A stretch of DNA of 64,000 bases from Symbiodinium natans (Eukaryota; Sar; Dinophyceae; Suessiales; Symbiodiniaceae). The translations under genes were made by a program, and so were the position numbers. The stretch's first letter is position 1. Every line of letters begins with the position of its first letter. Shown here piece by piece: positions 33,447 through 44,519 of this stretch. The notes beneath the pieces are model-generated. The model was not told the origin of the DNA. It worked only from the letters and a program-made list of their open reading frames with translations, and made no database searches. The stretch is from the NCBI GenBank assembly GCA_905221605.1, contig CAJNDS010002435.1, positions 194,501 through 258,500 on the forward strand, read 5' to 3'.

Positions 33447-36400
33447 GATAAGTGTTGCTTGTCATCACCAGCGGCGTTTTGTCTGGATGCTGCACCATGT
33501 ACAGATCGAGGCATCGCGAAATGCCAGAGCAAGCTGGCGAAGCTTTTTCCATGCCAACCCACAGTGTTCCCCGTGCCTGCCAGGTTGTATTGTGATTGTG
33601 TGCATCTCGCAGCCAAAGCGGTTCTTATCCTCGAGTGTGTCCACGTCAGCGATCCTTGCTGGCGTCGGCCGTCTTTCCACAACCGTCCGTACATAGCCAC
33701 AAGCTCGGCAATCATAGCGTTAAGCCTGACACTTGTGCACCCCACACGATCGCAGGCAACAAGCCCAGCACGTGTCAGACTGCACTAAGGACATGAAGCG
33801 CAGTCGGAGCCCAAGTGGCAAACAAGAATGCAAGCCTCGGGCTGGATTCGACGCAGAGTGCATCATGGTGTCAGGAGACTGTGGCATGATTCCATGGAGA
33901 CTGTGCCCCAAAAAATGCGAAGGCATTTAGCTGCATCTCTCTTTGATAGCGCAACCTGTGGGGGCCCAAGCCTCCAACTGCAAAAGACCCCCAAACTTTC
34001 TCTTACAGGTTGCACGTGCCTGGCAGGATTTGACACCTGCAAGAAGCCATGGTGATTGCAACAGCGGCAGCTGCTGCTGCCGCGGGCATGACCCCAGGCG
34101 AGGTCCTGTGAGCTTTCATCTTGAGCTTCAATAGCCATGCAGCGAATCTGCATCATTCGTTGATCTCTTCACGTTGCAGGTACTGCTACGAAGGCCTGGC
34201 ATCCCCGCGAGTCCCCGCAAGGGTTCCCGAATCGCAAGGAACTCCTCTCAACTGGGGAGCTCTCAGAGTTTCGGAAAAGTGTGGTCCCGGCTCACCAAAA
34301 ATTCTGCGTGCCAGGTGTTCGAATACAATCGAGACAATTTCATGGAGGATCGTGAGCAGCGTGCTTTCTGCCTTGTTTGCATGTCTGGACAGTCGACATC
34401 GGAAAATATCGAGCTCTGGACAGGGTCAGTCTTATGATCATTTTGAGTGTCCTGCCGTTAGCCAGGTATGAAAAAGGAGTTTCGCGAGCGGAGGTATCGC
34501 GTTGTCCAGGCGCAGCTCTGGCGTCAGGAGCTTTGATTCGTTGTTTGTGGCTGATGGCTTGTTCTCAAGGCGCTAGCAATGGGTACATGCTGGCGTTGCA
34601 TTCTGCGAGATGTTCAGTACATACCAAGGGTTGACTCTACCGTGGCCTCGAAAACTTCTTTCGCAGGATGTTCCACCTCGCATGCAGGACGTGCGGGACT
34701 TCGTGTCCCTCACAGAGCAGAAGATGTCTCTGTATCTCATCATCAACGCCAGGGCCTTGCGGCGCACGCGCATGGGGGGGTCGCCTTGGTCAGTGTCCCA
34801 CATAACCTGGCTTCGCAGTTGAAGTTTCGCTGGCGCACAAGCTGCACCGCCGGATGTAAAGTCTTGAGTTACATAGAACACGCGAGACCCTGCACTAGTT
34901 CAGGTTCTCCTGCTCAGCTTCACGGTCACGATGTGGGTCGAAGGTCAGCTTCCCGAAACCACTCCGGATTGGCTGGTCATGGGTCCGCGCCTCGATCTTT
35001 GCCATGCGCAGTACCCTGAGTTGCCGAAGAACTGCGAAGTGCTGGGAGGCTATCAGATTGCCTCCGTGGTCGCTTTCTCCTACTTGGTATTGACCATTTG
35101 GCACTGACCTTGGCTTTCTGTGCTGGGGGGGGTGCGGGGGGGGTCGTGTCTGGCAGTCAGCTGCACCTGAGCTCGTGACTCGTGATGATCTTCCAGTCAC
35201 CCCCATGCTGGTTTAGTCAACAATTCCCGATGCGCCTCCTGTCATGCTTTGGAACCCCATGCGCAAGATGGGGATTCCGAACTTAGGGGTACCTTATTCG
35301 GGTCCTTCTTATAAGGGAATCCTACTATTTGGGGATTTATATAGGGGGTCCGCTAATTACGCTAATTTCGTAAACCCCTAAATCCTTCAACCCTCCCCAA
35401 AAAAGCCGAAATCCTGTCCCAGGCTTGCCATGCACGCTGCGATCGCTGCGCAGAGTTACCAGACCAGGGTTCTCACGCAACTCGTGCCTGAGCAGCAGAC
35501 GGTTTCGGGTTTCGGGTTTAGGGTTTAGGGTTTCGCTTTGTGCCCTTCTGGGTCATTGTTGAAAATCATCTTACGTTTTTAAGCATACTAGCCTCCGTGC
35601 TCGAGCCATCCTAACGTCCGTGTTACCACTCCAAATCAATGTAACAAGCATGACTACGTCCGGCCGCACGGAGCATCGCCCTTGTGACTACAGCTGTCCG
35701 TCTTCCTGAAAGTTCGGTGCGCTTTAAAGCGCTGTTAAGGCCCCGATGTGCAACATTCAACGCCCCGAAGGGTTTAGGGTTGGGAGCTTCAGCGATTCTT
35801 GGAAGCATCAGGTGCGCTTGCCAATTCCGACCTGGAAGGAGTTGGAGGCGCCTGTGGCTTTTTGTAAACCTGAGGGTCGATGAGAGGCGTGTAAGGGTAG
35901 GTGTCAAACCACAGAACCTGTACCCATCAGGTGCCAACAAGAAAGGGCAAGCAATCTCTCTGAAACAGCCGAGCTACTTGTTGCAGAAGTTGCTGGCGAA
36001 AGAGAACCTCCCGAAAATGGCTTGCCCTTTCTCGGCTCTCGCAAGCTCCATTGTTCACTGATACTGCGCTGAGATTGGAGGGCAGTCATGGTCAAGGTTG
36101 TGAAAGGTTGTGAGCAGGGACTTGGGATGGTCCCCCTTATACTAGCAGGCCGTAATGGGGATATTAGAATCCCTATTAAGGTCTGTTAGTATAAGGGGGA
36201 GCATCCTAAGCCCTAAACCCTAAACCCTAAACCCTAAACCCTAAACCCTAAACCCTAAACCCTAAACCCTAAACCCTAAACCCTAAACCCTAAACCCTAA
36301 ACCCTAAACCCTAAACCCTAAACCCTAAACCCTAAACCCTAAACCCCCAAGCAGGGACTTCATCTGACTAGTCATCCTTGCCACGTGTTGCTTTGGCAGA

Positions 36401-39172
36401 ATCGTTTTTGTTGTCGGAGATCCAACTGTGCTTTTCCCCAGGCTGCCCGCACGGCGGGTTCAGAGTTCGAAAAGGTGGAATCCAGGCCTGCACGTTGAGG
36501 GTTTAGGGTTTAGGGTTTAGGGTTCAAGGTTTGGGGTTCAGGGTTTAGGGTTCAGGGTTTAGGGTTTAGGGGCTGCTTTGGTCAGCACAAGCTTCTGAGC
36601 TTTCTGTAGGAAGACAAGTCTTCAGGCTTGGAAACATGTTGACATATCTATGGGTTCGAAGCAAAGGTTTTGTTGACATGCCTTGTTCCTGTTGCATTTA
36701 GGCCCATGTGTGATCATGAGTGCGCATCTCCGCAGTATCTCTTATGCTTCGCCAGGATGAATTGCTGGGTCAGGAGACCGTGGATTCAACCAGGTTGTGA
36801 AAGTCTTATTGTGATGGTGACCGGGTGGCAGTGAGGATGGTGGTGGTGGTGGTGATGGCAGCGGTACAGATACTCGAACTTGTGTGTTGTGTTGGAAGCT
36901 TGACGTTGATGCACCTCTCGTATGCAGTGAAGTTACAAATGCATTGCGTCATGCTTGTCATTGATGTAGCCTATGACATTGAGTTGCAGTTCGCACCTGA
37001 TGCCTGTTGTTTCCAAGCTCGACAAAAATGTGGGGAGGCTTGGTTTTGTTGTCTTTCAATGGCTGGGGAAGCATGCAGCGCAAGCAAAAAAGCTGCGCAC
37101 CGGGCAAGTCGTGATTGTGGGCGCTGGTGTTGTCATCGGATACTGCAGCAAGAACCACGAGACCGATGCCATTGGGAGACGTGAATCTTGGTGGTTCATT
37201 GTTCTCCGCTGGATGTATTTTGAGCACGTTGTTCGAAAAGAAGCATGCCTTCCGCATCCATTCCGTTGTTCACCCCTGTGTTCGATGGTATGAAAGAGAT
37301 GATTCACTTCACAGCCTTCCCAAATATGATTGGTGTGATTACTGTGTCGGCGTGTCTCTTGTGAGACGTGGATAAGATGCTTGCGTGGTTGTCGAAGTGG
37401 ATGGCAGATTCTTCCAGGATATTCAGTGACTACTCGAAGGTAGGTATGTTCCACACGATCCTTTTCTGATGCGGCAGTTTTCGGTCTTCCAACGTTCTCT
37501 TCACCAACAGCAGCCAAACCTCTCTTGCACTCTCGTGCGGCGCTGCAGCCCACGCTGGCCCGGTCAGGCAGATGTTCCGCGTGCCGTTTGTCACCGGAAA
37601 GCAGGAAGACTTCGTTCCAGGACAGCAAAGTTTTAAGTTAAGCTCAGTCGAGCCAAAAGGCCCGCGCTATTTTGCAGTGACATGCTAGGACATTCAGCAT
37701 CTCCTGATGATGAGACTCGCTCATTGGAAGAGTCTCGCAACACTGGCGGACCTGACAAGGCCAGATGCGGGGGGGGGGGGGGGGATTTTTTTCGCTCATG
37801 CTCCACATGAGGCATGAGGTGAACGGCTCGAGGCTTTGTGTTCGGGTCTCCAGGGGAAGATGATGATGCTTCATTGCGGTCGAGAATAATTACCCGGAAC
37901 CAGCCCCCGAAACCCTAAACCCTAAACCCTAGACCCCAAACCCTAAACCCCAAACCCCAAACCCCAAACCCTAAACCCTAAACCCTAAACCCTAAACCCT
38001 AAACCCTAAACCCTAAACCCTAAACCCTAAACCCCAAACCCTAAACCCTAAACCCCAAAAAGAGGGCCTCTGTCAGGTCCATGGGGCTGTGGCCACGGAT
38101 CCCTGGGGCCTTGAGCAACGGGGTGGCCCAGCTGTTTAGGGTTGAGGGTTTAGGGTTGAGGGTTGAGGGTTTAGGGTTGAGGGTTGAGGGTTGAGGGTTT
38201 AGGGTTGAGGGAGTTTTTAACAGTTTCCGTTTTCTTGGTGCTTTGGGGAGTTTGGAGCAAAGGTCTTCGTTCGTTGGCAGGGCCTTGGGGGTGGCTTGAT
38301 GATCCCGAAGGAAAGCAACCATCACCGATCCTCCCCAGGGTCAGAACATCGGAAGTTTGCCCGACTTTTCCTCAAGAGTACGAGAAGCTACTGCTACTAG
38401 CTGGCATCAATGATGCGCTCTTGATGGAGATCGTCGTGACCCACTTTCACATGGAGGCATCTCAGAAATTAGGTTCCCCTTTCGTTTCCTTTTACATGGG
38501 CTGGTTTCTCTTTTAAGATGCCGCTGCAAGGCGATCCAACATAAACCAACCGTCCACCTGCAGAGCACGAGTGTCCTACCTGGAGAGAACTGCGGCTTTG
38601 CCAACCCCTTCGGCCTAAAACCCTAATCTGCAAGGAGATGGAATCTACGAGCTCGGCTGCTACAGTGGCGCTGAGGTGTCCAACTTCAGGGGGATGCACC
38701 AGATTCCCTGTCAACCTAAACCTTGAGCCCAAGCCTCGAAACTCAAAGGCCGAAACCCGAAGCATTCCTTTGGCACAGATGGGCAGTCGGCTGTGATGTA
38801 GTTCTCCGGTCAGCGCAGCTCGGTGCCCTTAAAACCAGCTGTTGAAGCGACTCCGTACTCTTGTCTGCATCCGGTGAGAGCCGAGAGTCGAGCAGGTCGC
38901 CGAGTTGCGGCACGTGAAGCTGCTGCGCCAGGCTGGACATTTGTGTCGCGGAGGGTCGCGTAGGATCGAGGCTGTGCATCTCTCGCCAAAGTGCTATGGA
39001 CACACATTTCAAGCCTCGAAGTTCCGGTTTGCGCCAGCAGCTTTAAGGATTTTTACGTCTGTGGTGCACTTCAGGCCGCGGTCTACTGGCAGACCTACGA
39101 TGCCTTCGCACGAGTGTCGATGAGCGTGGGCATCAACCAGCTTATGCTTGGCATGAGCTACTACATATTGGG
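33447..39172 (+). CDS. Unrecognised multi-exon gene: Cys-rich N-part, probable multi-pass membrane C-part
   Basis: Exons whose phases join exactly: 33447-33583, 33756-33922 (ECKPRAGFDAECIMVSGDC), 34009-34051 (CTCLAGFDTCKKPW), 34180 onward (YCYEGL), 34315-34351, 34466-34509 (MKKEFRERRYRVVQ), 34667-34769 (DVPPRMQDVRDFVSLTEQKM), 34819-34852, 34918-35086 (TTPDWLVMGPRLDLCHAQYP, ending in a hydrophobic IASVVAFSYL). Later exon-like pieces: 37252-37331 (IPLFTPVFDGMKEM), 37365-37439 (DVDKMLAWLSKWMADSSR), 37549-37629, 38337-38471 (FPQEYEKLLLLAGINDALLM), 38565-38617, 38630-38716 (GIYELGCYSGAEVSNFRG), 39041-39172 (AVYWQTYDAFARVSMSVGIN, then LMLGMSYYILG). I do not recognise the family; membrane location is inferred from hydrophobic stretches. 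Start codon not found. That 33.4-35.1 and 37.2-39.2 kb are one gene is inference. More pieces may continue to about 40.9 kb (AIDLHPALKIVPSG at 40230). Confidence 0.5.
35270..35379. repeat. MITE-like inverted-repeat element, family B
   Basis: GGGGATTCCGAACTTAGGGG at the left, and AATTTCGTAAACCCC at the right, with interior GGTACCTTATTCGGGTCC and CCTACTATTTGGGGAT shared with the copies at 42993 and 63199. Confidence 0.7.
36124..36207. repeat. MITE-like element, family A, abutting a telomere-like array
   Basis: Left GGGATGGTCCCCCTTATACT and right AGTATAAGGGGGAGCATCC are inverted repeats of about 24 bases. A CCCTAAA array begins three bases after the right end. Confidence 0.82.
36211..36346 (+). 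repeat. Perfect CCCTAAA array, about 19 units
   Basis: Longest perfect heptamer array in the window, in an apparent intron of the unrecognised gene, directly beside a family A MITE-like element. Confidence 0.97.
36496..36572 (+). repeat. Telomere-like tract, TTTAGGG orientation
   Basis: About ten units of TTTAGGG with TTCAGGG and TTTGGGG variants, opposite in orientation to the array 150 bases upstream. Confidence 0.9.
37910..38056 (+). repeat. CCCTAAA array, about 20 units
   Basis: CCCTAAA with CCCCAAA variants, followed 80 bases later by a TTTAGGG/TTGAGGG tract at 38135-38212 in the opposite orientation. Both lie between exon-like pieces of the same gene. Confidence 0.95.
38135..38212 (+). 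repeat. TTTAGGG/TTGAGGG tract
   Basis: About eleven seven-base units, most with the variant TTGAGGG, inverted relative to the array at 37910. Confidence 0.93.
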
Positions 39173-39264
39173 GTCAGAGCCCTAGACTCATGAGAGGAGG
39201 CTGTTTTCATTGGCCTTGCTTTTTTTCAAAGGTCAGTCACAAGGGTTGCATGGATGCCTCTCAA

Positions 39265-39412
39265 ACCCTGAGCCCTAAACCCTAAACATCCCTAAGCCCT
39301 AAGCCCTAAGCCCTAAGTCCTAAGCCCTAAACCCTAAACCCTAAACCCTAAACCCTAAACCCTAAACCCTAAACCCTAAACCCTAAACCCTAAACCCTAA
39401 GCCCTAAACCCT
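39265..39412 (+). repeat. CCCTAAA array, about 20 units
   Basis: CCCTAAA with CCCTAAG variants concentrated at its left end. Confidence 0.95.
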
Positions 39413-39536
39413 AGAGCCCGAGGTATGCGATGCTGGAAGTGAAGGCCCCCTTGGCAGCTCTGGCTGGCGTGCTGGCCTTCATGGGCTCTGCAGAGGCCGC
39501 CAGAGAGCCGGCGGAAGCTGCCTTCATCGTTTGGGG

Positions 39537-39592
39537 TTTAGGGTTTAGGGTTTAGGGTTTAGGGTTTAGGGTTTAGGGTTTAGGGTTTAGGG
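39537..39592 (+). repeat. Perfect TTTAGGG array, 8 units
   Basis: Inverted relative to the array ending at 39412, separated by about 120 bases. Confidence 0.95.
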
Positions 39593-39599
39593 ATGGTGA

Positions 39600-41200
39600 G
39601 AATCCCCTCCCCTCAATTCGGAACCCCCTAAATACCCCCGAAATTAATTACCCCCTCCAAATACTCTGGAAACTCTGTTGAACACATTATCATCGTAAAT
39701 TTAACGACTAAAGCAACTTTCCTGGGAGCATTTTAATATTAGGGGGTAGGAGGGTTTAATATTAGGGGGAGGGGTTTGGAATAACGGTCAAGGCATGATT
39801 TGGGCCAAGGCCTTTTGCCTGGACAACGAGTCAGGGTATACTGTAACAAGCTTAATACATGCCTGGAACCACCAGACCACCAGACTCCATCGCCCGCTGC
39901 ATATTGGCTCGCATACACAAAGCAGTTCTTGCTGGTATATTCTGCGACTGAGCGAATAGGCCTGACGCTCGGGACTGCCAAGAATATTGTTGTAGAGACC
40001 AGGTTTTCCCCCAGCGAGACCCCTTTGCTTGATTTGCTGAGGTCCCATGGTGACCATTCTGCACGGCAGACGTTTGGCATCAAGGCCCACACGCAGAACA
40101 TCACTGCAAGAGCCTTTCAGGTTCAGCGTGGTGTGTGTGTGTGTGCAAAGTGCCGACAGCTGGAAGACCTGCTCGTGCTAGCGAAGCTGGTTGCAGGCTC
40201 TTGGCCCACAGGCCGCGAATTGCCCCGCAGGCCATCGACTTGCACCCAGCCCTGAAAATAGTCCCTTCAGGGCACAGCACCCCAGGGAGTGAGTACTCGA
40301 AGATTCCTGGCGGGTTCATCTGAACCATGGGCCCTTTCTATCCGGTGTCTGTCAGCGCAAGTTCCTCATAGCTTAAGCAAAGATGTACATTTTTTCTATA
40401 TATAGGTAGACCTACACTTATTCTCGCAGATGTTAAGAGTCAGTCTAAGGGCCCTCACTGTCTTCACAACCTGCGAACAGGTTCGCACTGCGGTTGCCCG
40501 GACCTTAGGTTTCTGGGCTGATGGAACCTCACTTGCCCGTTTCAGAAGGGATGCCATCAAGGTGCCCTAAGCACGCGTGCTTAGGCTGCTCCGTTCCAGT
40601 ACGAAGAGCTCTTTGACCTGCACCTTCACTGCAGCCGCTGTGTGTAGTGCAAAGGCTGTGCAGTGTACGCCCTCGGCGGGAGCCATCTTTCTGCGCTTGC
40701 ATTCCCAGGCATGCAAATGAAGTCCCAACTCAGGCTGGGTTGCAAAGCATCAGTGTGGTTCAGATACGAGCGCGCTTCTGTTCATGATTGCTGCTCTCTG
40801 CAGTACCGGAAGCTGTCCTCGGATGGCGTGTCAACCTGCCAAGACCTCAACCCCAGCTGTCCGCAGCATTCCACCTTCATGTCTCCGCAGATCTTGTGAG
40901 GCACCCTTCCATCTGGGGAGAAGCTGCTGAAGGCTCCCAGAACGTGCACAGTCCGCTGCGCACGCGGACAGTTCACTGTCTTATGAGCTTGCTTTTCTGA
41001 ACTCTGGAGCCTTCAAGTTCTGGCTTTGGGTCCTTCAGGGCTGTCAGTCGGTCTCTCAAGGTTTCTTGCTTTAGAGTTTCAAGGGGGGGGGGGGGCAGGA
41101 GTTGTAAACCCTACACCCCAAAGCTCAGTCCAGAATGGCCTGCAGAGCTAACTGTGATGACAGCCGAGGCCCGGAAAGCCTTCAAGTCGCACTTTAAAAC
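39600..41200. other. Possible further exons of the upstream gene, not resolved
   Basis: Protein-like stretches on the plus strand include 39880-39995, 40155-40225 (CRQLEDLLVLAKLVAGSWPT), 40230-40320 (AIDLHPALKIVPSGHS) and 40800-40900 after a CTCTGCAG. Frames change between them and I could not join them with confidence. Confidence 0.3.
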
Positions 41201-41292
41201 CCTAAGCCCTAAAACCCAAAACCCTAAACCCTCACAAACCCTAAACCCTAAACCCTAAACCCTAAACCCTAAACCCTAAACCCTAAACCCTT
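41200..41292 (+). repeat. CCCTAAA array
   Basis: About ten CCCTAAA units, the first ones degenerate. Confidence 0.93.
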
Positions 41293-41389
41293 TAGCCCTT
41301 AAACTCTTTGCAGGTGGAGTCGGAGGTGCTCGAGTCCTTGTCGCACCAGGCCATTGTTCCCTCCCCCTCTTCGGGCAGGGCTTCGAAGT

Positions 41390-41535
41390 TTAGTCTTTGA
41401 GGGCTTTAGGGGTCTTGAGGGGTTTTTCGGGGTTTCTTGGGGCCTTCAGGGCTTTAAGGGTTTTAAGGGTCTTAAGGGCTTTAAGGGATTTACGAGTTTT
41501 CATGGCTTGTAGGGTTTTTTTTTGGGGGGGGGGGG
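41390..41535 (+). repeat. Degenerate TTAAGGG/TTTAGGG-like tract ending in a T-run/G-run
   Basis: GGGCTTTAAGGG-like units run from about 41395 to 41515, then nine T and twelve G (41515-41535). Confidence 0.75.
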
Positions 41536-41931
41536 TTTGGGGGCCTTGGATGGCAGGGCGCTCGAGTGTGAGAACATCCCAGCTCTCAGCTTCTTGTGTG
41601 CCAGGCCATCGTTGACATCCAGCATCTTTTCAGGCCTGCTCACTTGGAAATGCTGTCAAACATTCTCAAGGACCCGGCGTGCTGGGATCCCCCCCTCCCC
41701 CTTCCCCACCTCATGAGAGTTGAAGTTTTTGGGCGTTTTGGGGTTTCGGGGCTCGGGTTACCCTTGCGGGCGGTGGTTGGGTTTCGGGCTTAGGGCATAT
41801 TATTTGAAGCGGAAATGCTCCGTAACAATGTGGCTTTTTAAAATCTGTTCGGATGTGGTGGGATTCTTCGGGCGGGTGGGTGTTGGTCGAGAGAATGGCT
41901 GGACTAGACTCTTCACGCTCAGACCTGCTGA

Positions 41932-42036
41932 GCCCTAAACCCTAAGCCCTGAACCCTAAACCCTAAACCCTAAACCCGAAACCCTAAACCCTAAACCCTA
42001 AACCCCAAACCCCAATCCCCAAACCCTAAACCCTAG
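41932..42036 (+). repeat. CCCTAAA array
   Basis: About fourteen units with CCCCAAA and CCCGAAA variants. Confidence 0.93.
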
Positions 42037-42361
42037 ACCTACATGGCCTCCAGGGTCCATGATACGCGTCCCTCCCGTAGCCTGCGACTCGGAAGGATCC
42101 TGAGGCGTCGTCCAACGACCGCTTCGTGGCTTTGGAGCTTCTGAAGAATGCCTGCGCCGCTTGGCTTTAGGGTTTAGGGTTTAGGGCTTAGGGTTAATGG
42201 GAGTCCGGATGCAAAAGGGCTTAGGGGTAAGGGTTTAGGGAATCGGGGCCGCAGGTGACATTTTGCCGCGTTGTCAGCAGCGGAAACCCCAAATCCGAAT
42301 AGACTCAATAGCCCTAAAATGCTCGAAGCCTGAAAATGCAACACCCCCAACAACCCAAATT

Positions 42362-42474
42362 CATATGGGTAACTCCCAAGATAGGGGACCCTCCCATTAT
42401 ACACCAACAACTACTGTAATCCTTATTATAGAAACCCTTAACAGGGCACCCCTATTTTTCGGAAATCCCCATCT
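42362..42474. repeat. MITE-like element, family B, diverged
   Basis: The right end CCTATTTTTCGGAAATCCCC is the reverse complement of the family's GGGGATTTCCGAAAAATAGG end. The left end (AACTCCCAAGATAGGGGACC) is diverged. Confidence 0.5.
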
Positions 42475-42544
42475 ATCCTAAGTCTCTGAAATCCCTAGAC
42501 AACCTCGGAGCCTGAAATCAGCCCTGACCCTTCAGTTCACTATA

Positions 42545-42594
42545 AGCCCTAAACCCTAAACCCTAAACCCTAAACCCTAAACCCTAAACCTGAA
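42545..42594 (+). repeat. CCCTAAA array, about 7 units
   Basis: Near-perfect CCCTAAA units. Confidence 0.93.
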
Positions 42595-42992
42595 ATCCTC
42601 TAGAAACCCTAAACCCCAGACCCACAGGATGGCCTCAACCCGAAACCCCAAGATGCCACGAACCCTACAGCCCTAACCCAAGCAGTTGACGACTCGCTGA
42701 GTTTTTCGACCGTTTGGGCTCCACAGGTTACCCCTTGGAGCAAAGAGTCAGGTCACATATTGCGTAAAAAATGTCATAAGGCTAAAGGTCGGGTTTTATA
42801 CGTCTTTCGGGTTTAGGCTTTTGCTGTCTAGGGCTGTAGAGAAGTGAAGTGTTTAGCTTCAGGGTGTTAGGGGTTTAGGGCTCCCCCGAGCTGCTGATCT
42901 CCCATTGCCAATGACATGTCGCTCCACTCTGTGTGCTGTGGTCACCACCAGAGCAACGGGCACGTGGCGGAGGCGCGCCGGGGGAAAGCCAA

Positions 42993-43071
42993 AAATGGGG
43001 ATACCTTATTGTGGTCCTTATATCCTACTATTTGGGGATCTATATTGGGGGTGCCCTATTGTCGTAAACCA
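42993..43071. repeat. MITE-like element, family B
   Basis: AAATGGGGATACCTTATTGT at the left, CCTACTATTTGGGGATCTAT inside, and GTGCCCTATTGTCGTAAACC at the right, the last being the inverted form of the family's terminal GGTTTACGACAATAGGG. Confidence 0.72.
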
Positions 43072-43079
43072 CCAGATCG

Positions 43080-44470
43080 CGGTTGATTTGGTTTAGTTTG
43101 CTGGTTTTGAGGTTGATGTTTACGAAGGGAAGGGCATGGTGTTGGGAGTAGTCTTGCACCAATAATCGGCTAGCCATAGATTTGTGAACCCCAAGAGCTC
43201 CTACAAAAGGCTTCTGATGGCAGCTCCCATGAATATCGTGCATCTACTGGTGCTTTTGGTACGCCCATGTTGCGTGGCCTTTTGTATGAGGACTCGTGGT
43301 GCGCATAATTTCATTCTTTTTTCCGTTCGCCCAAGAGCCCAGTTTAATGAAGCAAATCCACGCGTGTTCTTGTCATTTAGTATCATTGGTTTGTGTGCTC
43401 TCACCTTCACAATCTTATCTTCGTACCTTTTTCCCGTTCATTCATGTTAAAGATTTTCTCATGCATCCTTCATTACATGTCGTCCTTATAAAATGTCTCA
43501 AATTCAGTCACTTCTTTGATCACATTATTCGGGCCCTTTGCCCAGTGATGAGAGTAATAATCAGAATAAGGCAACCTTAAGAATGACTGGATTGATTTAT
43601 TGCGTTGCGCTGCAATGCTGTTGGACCTGGTCCTGTCTGCTTCGTTTGCAGGTGGTAACTCCACTTGACCTTCCAGGCGCTGCAAGATGTGTTCCGAGTG
43701 CATGCCCTCTCATGGTCGGACATGTGCCCTTGAACTGCCAAGCACGCCGCTGTTTCTCTGGCTCCAACTGCTCTGCTGCTTCAGGCGTCCTCGACTCCAT
43801 CAATGATGGCCTAGGTGCGAGACGATCTCATGTCGGGGTTGCTTCCGGGCTTGCTTTGGGTTAGGATTTGATTTCGTTTCCCTCGCGATGTTTGCTGACA
43901 GTTGGGCCTAGGTTTCTTAGTAGCCCACTGCTCAGGGCAGTCCATGCAGATGCGAAGGTACCTCCCACAAGTTTCTTCCCGAACCGTTGCATCATTTGCA
44001 GTCCAGAACAGACTATCGCCAGCAGGTTTTTCTTGTGCATAGTCGCCTCTTGCAGGCACAGCGCTGAACTTGCTGCAGCAACGCTGGCTTGTTTACGGAA
44101 GTCCTCGTTGAGCTTTGCCCGACCCCGCTGTCTGCCCGCCCCCGGGATGTTGTTGGTGACTGAGGGCTGGCATAGTGCTGGCTATGCCCAGCATCTCTTC
44201 ACAGCAGCTGTCGGAGCCGGCCCAACCCTACACCTCTTAAACCCTCAGCCCTAAACCTTGTAAACTTTGTAAGCCTTGTAAGCCTTGCAAACCTTGCACA
44301 CTTTGTAAATCCTGCAACCCTCAACCCTGAGGCCTAAACCAAGGCCCAGGTCACCTGGGTGTTTCATGTCTTGACCAGGCAATGCTGCTGCGAGCAGCTG
44401 CAGCTCAAGGCCTAAGCGCACGGAGGGTCTTCGGACGAGGTGGTTTCCTGTAGGGTTTAGGGGGTTTGGG
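43080..44470. other. Unassigned region
   Basis: No gene supported. An open plus-strand stretch after TTTGCAG at 43652 (LDLPGAARCVPSACP and a Cys-rich continuation to about 43800) is locally protein-like without a match. Weakly repeated CTTTGTAAGCCTTGTAAGCC occurs at 44262-44300. Confidence 0.3.
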
Positions 44471-44513
44471 GTTTAGGGGGTTTGGGGTTTAGGGGGTTTG
44501 GGGTTTAGGGTTT
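44461..44513 (+). repeat. Thirteen/fourteen-base repeat GGGGTTTAGGGGGTTT
   Basis: Four direct copies of a telomere-derived unit GGGTTTAGGGGGTTTG. Confidence 0.85.
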
Positions 44514-44519
44514 GGAGTG

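Noticed and set aside
36124-36207. Hairpin at 36124-36207 as a transcription terminator or ncRNA
   Set aside because: Same termini recur at four other sites with different interiors, so a transposable element explains it better.
37056-37628. 190-codon minus-strand open frame
   Set aside because: Opposite to plus-strand exon-like pieces (37252-37439, 37549-37629) that look far more protein-like.
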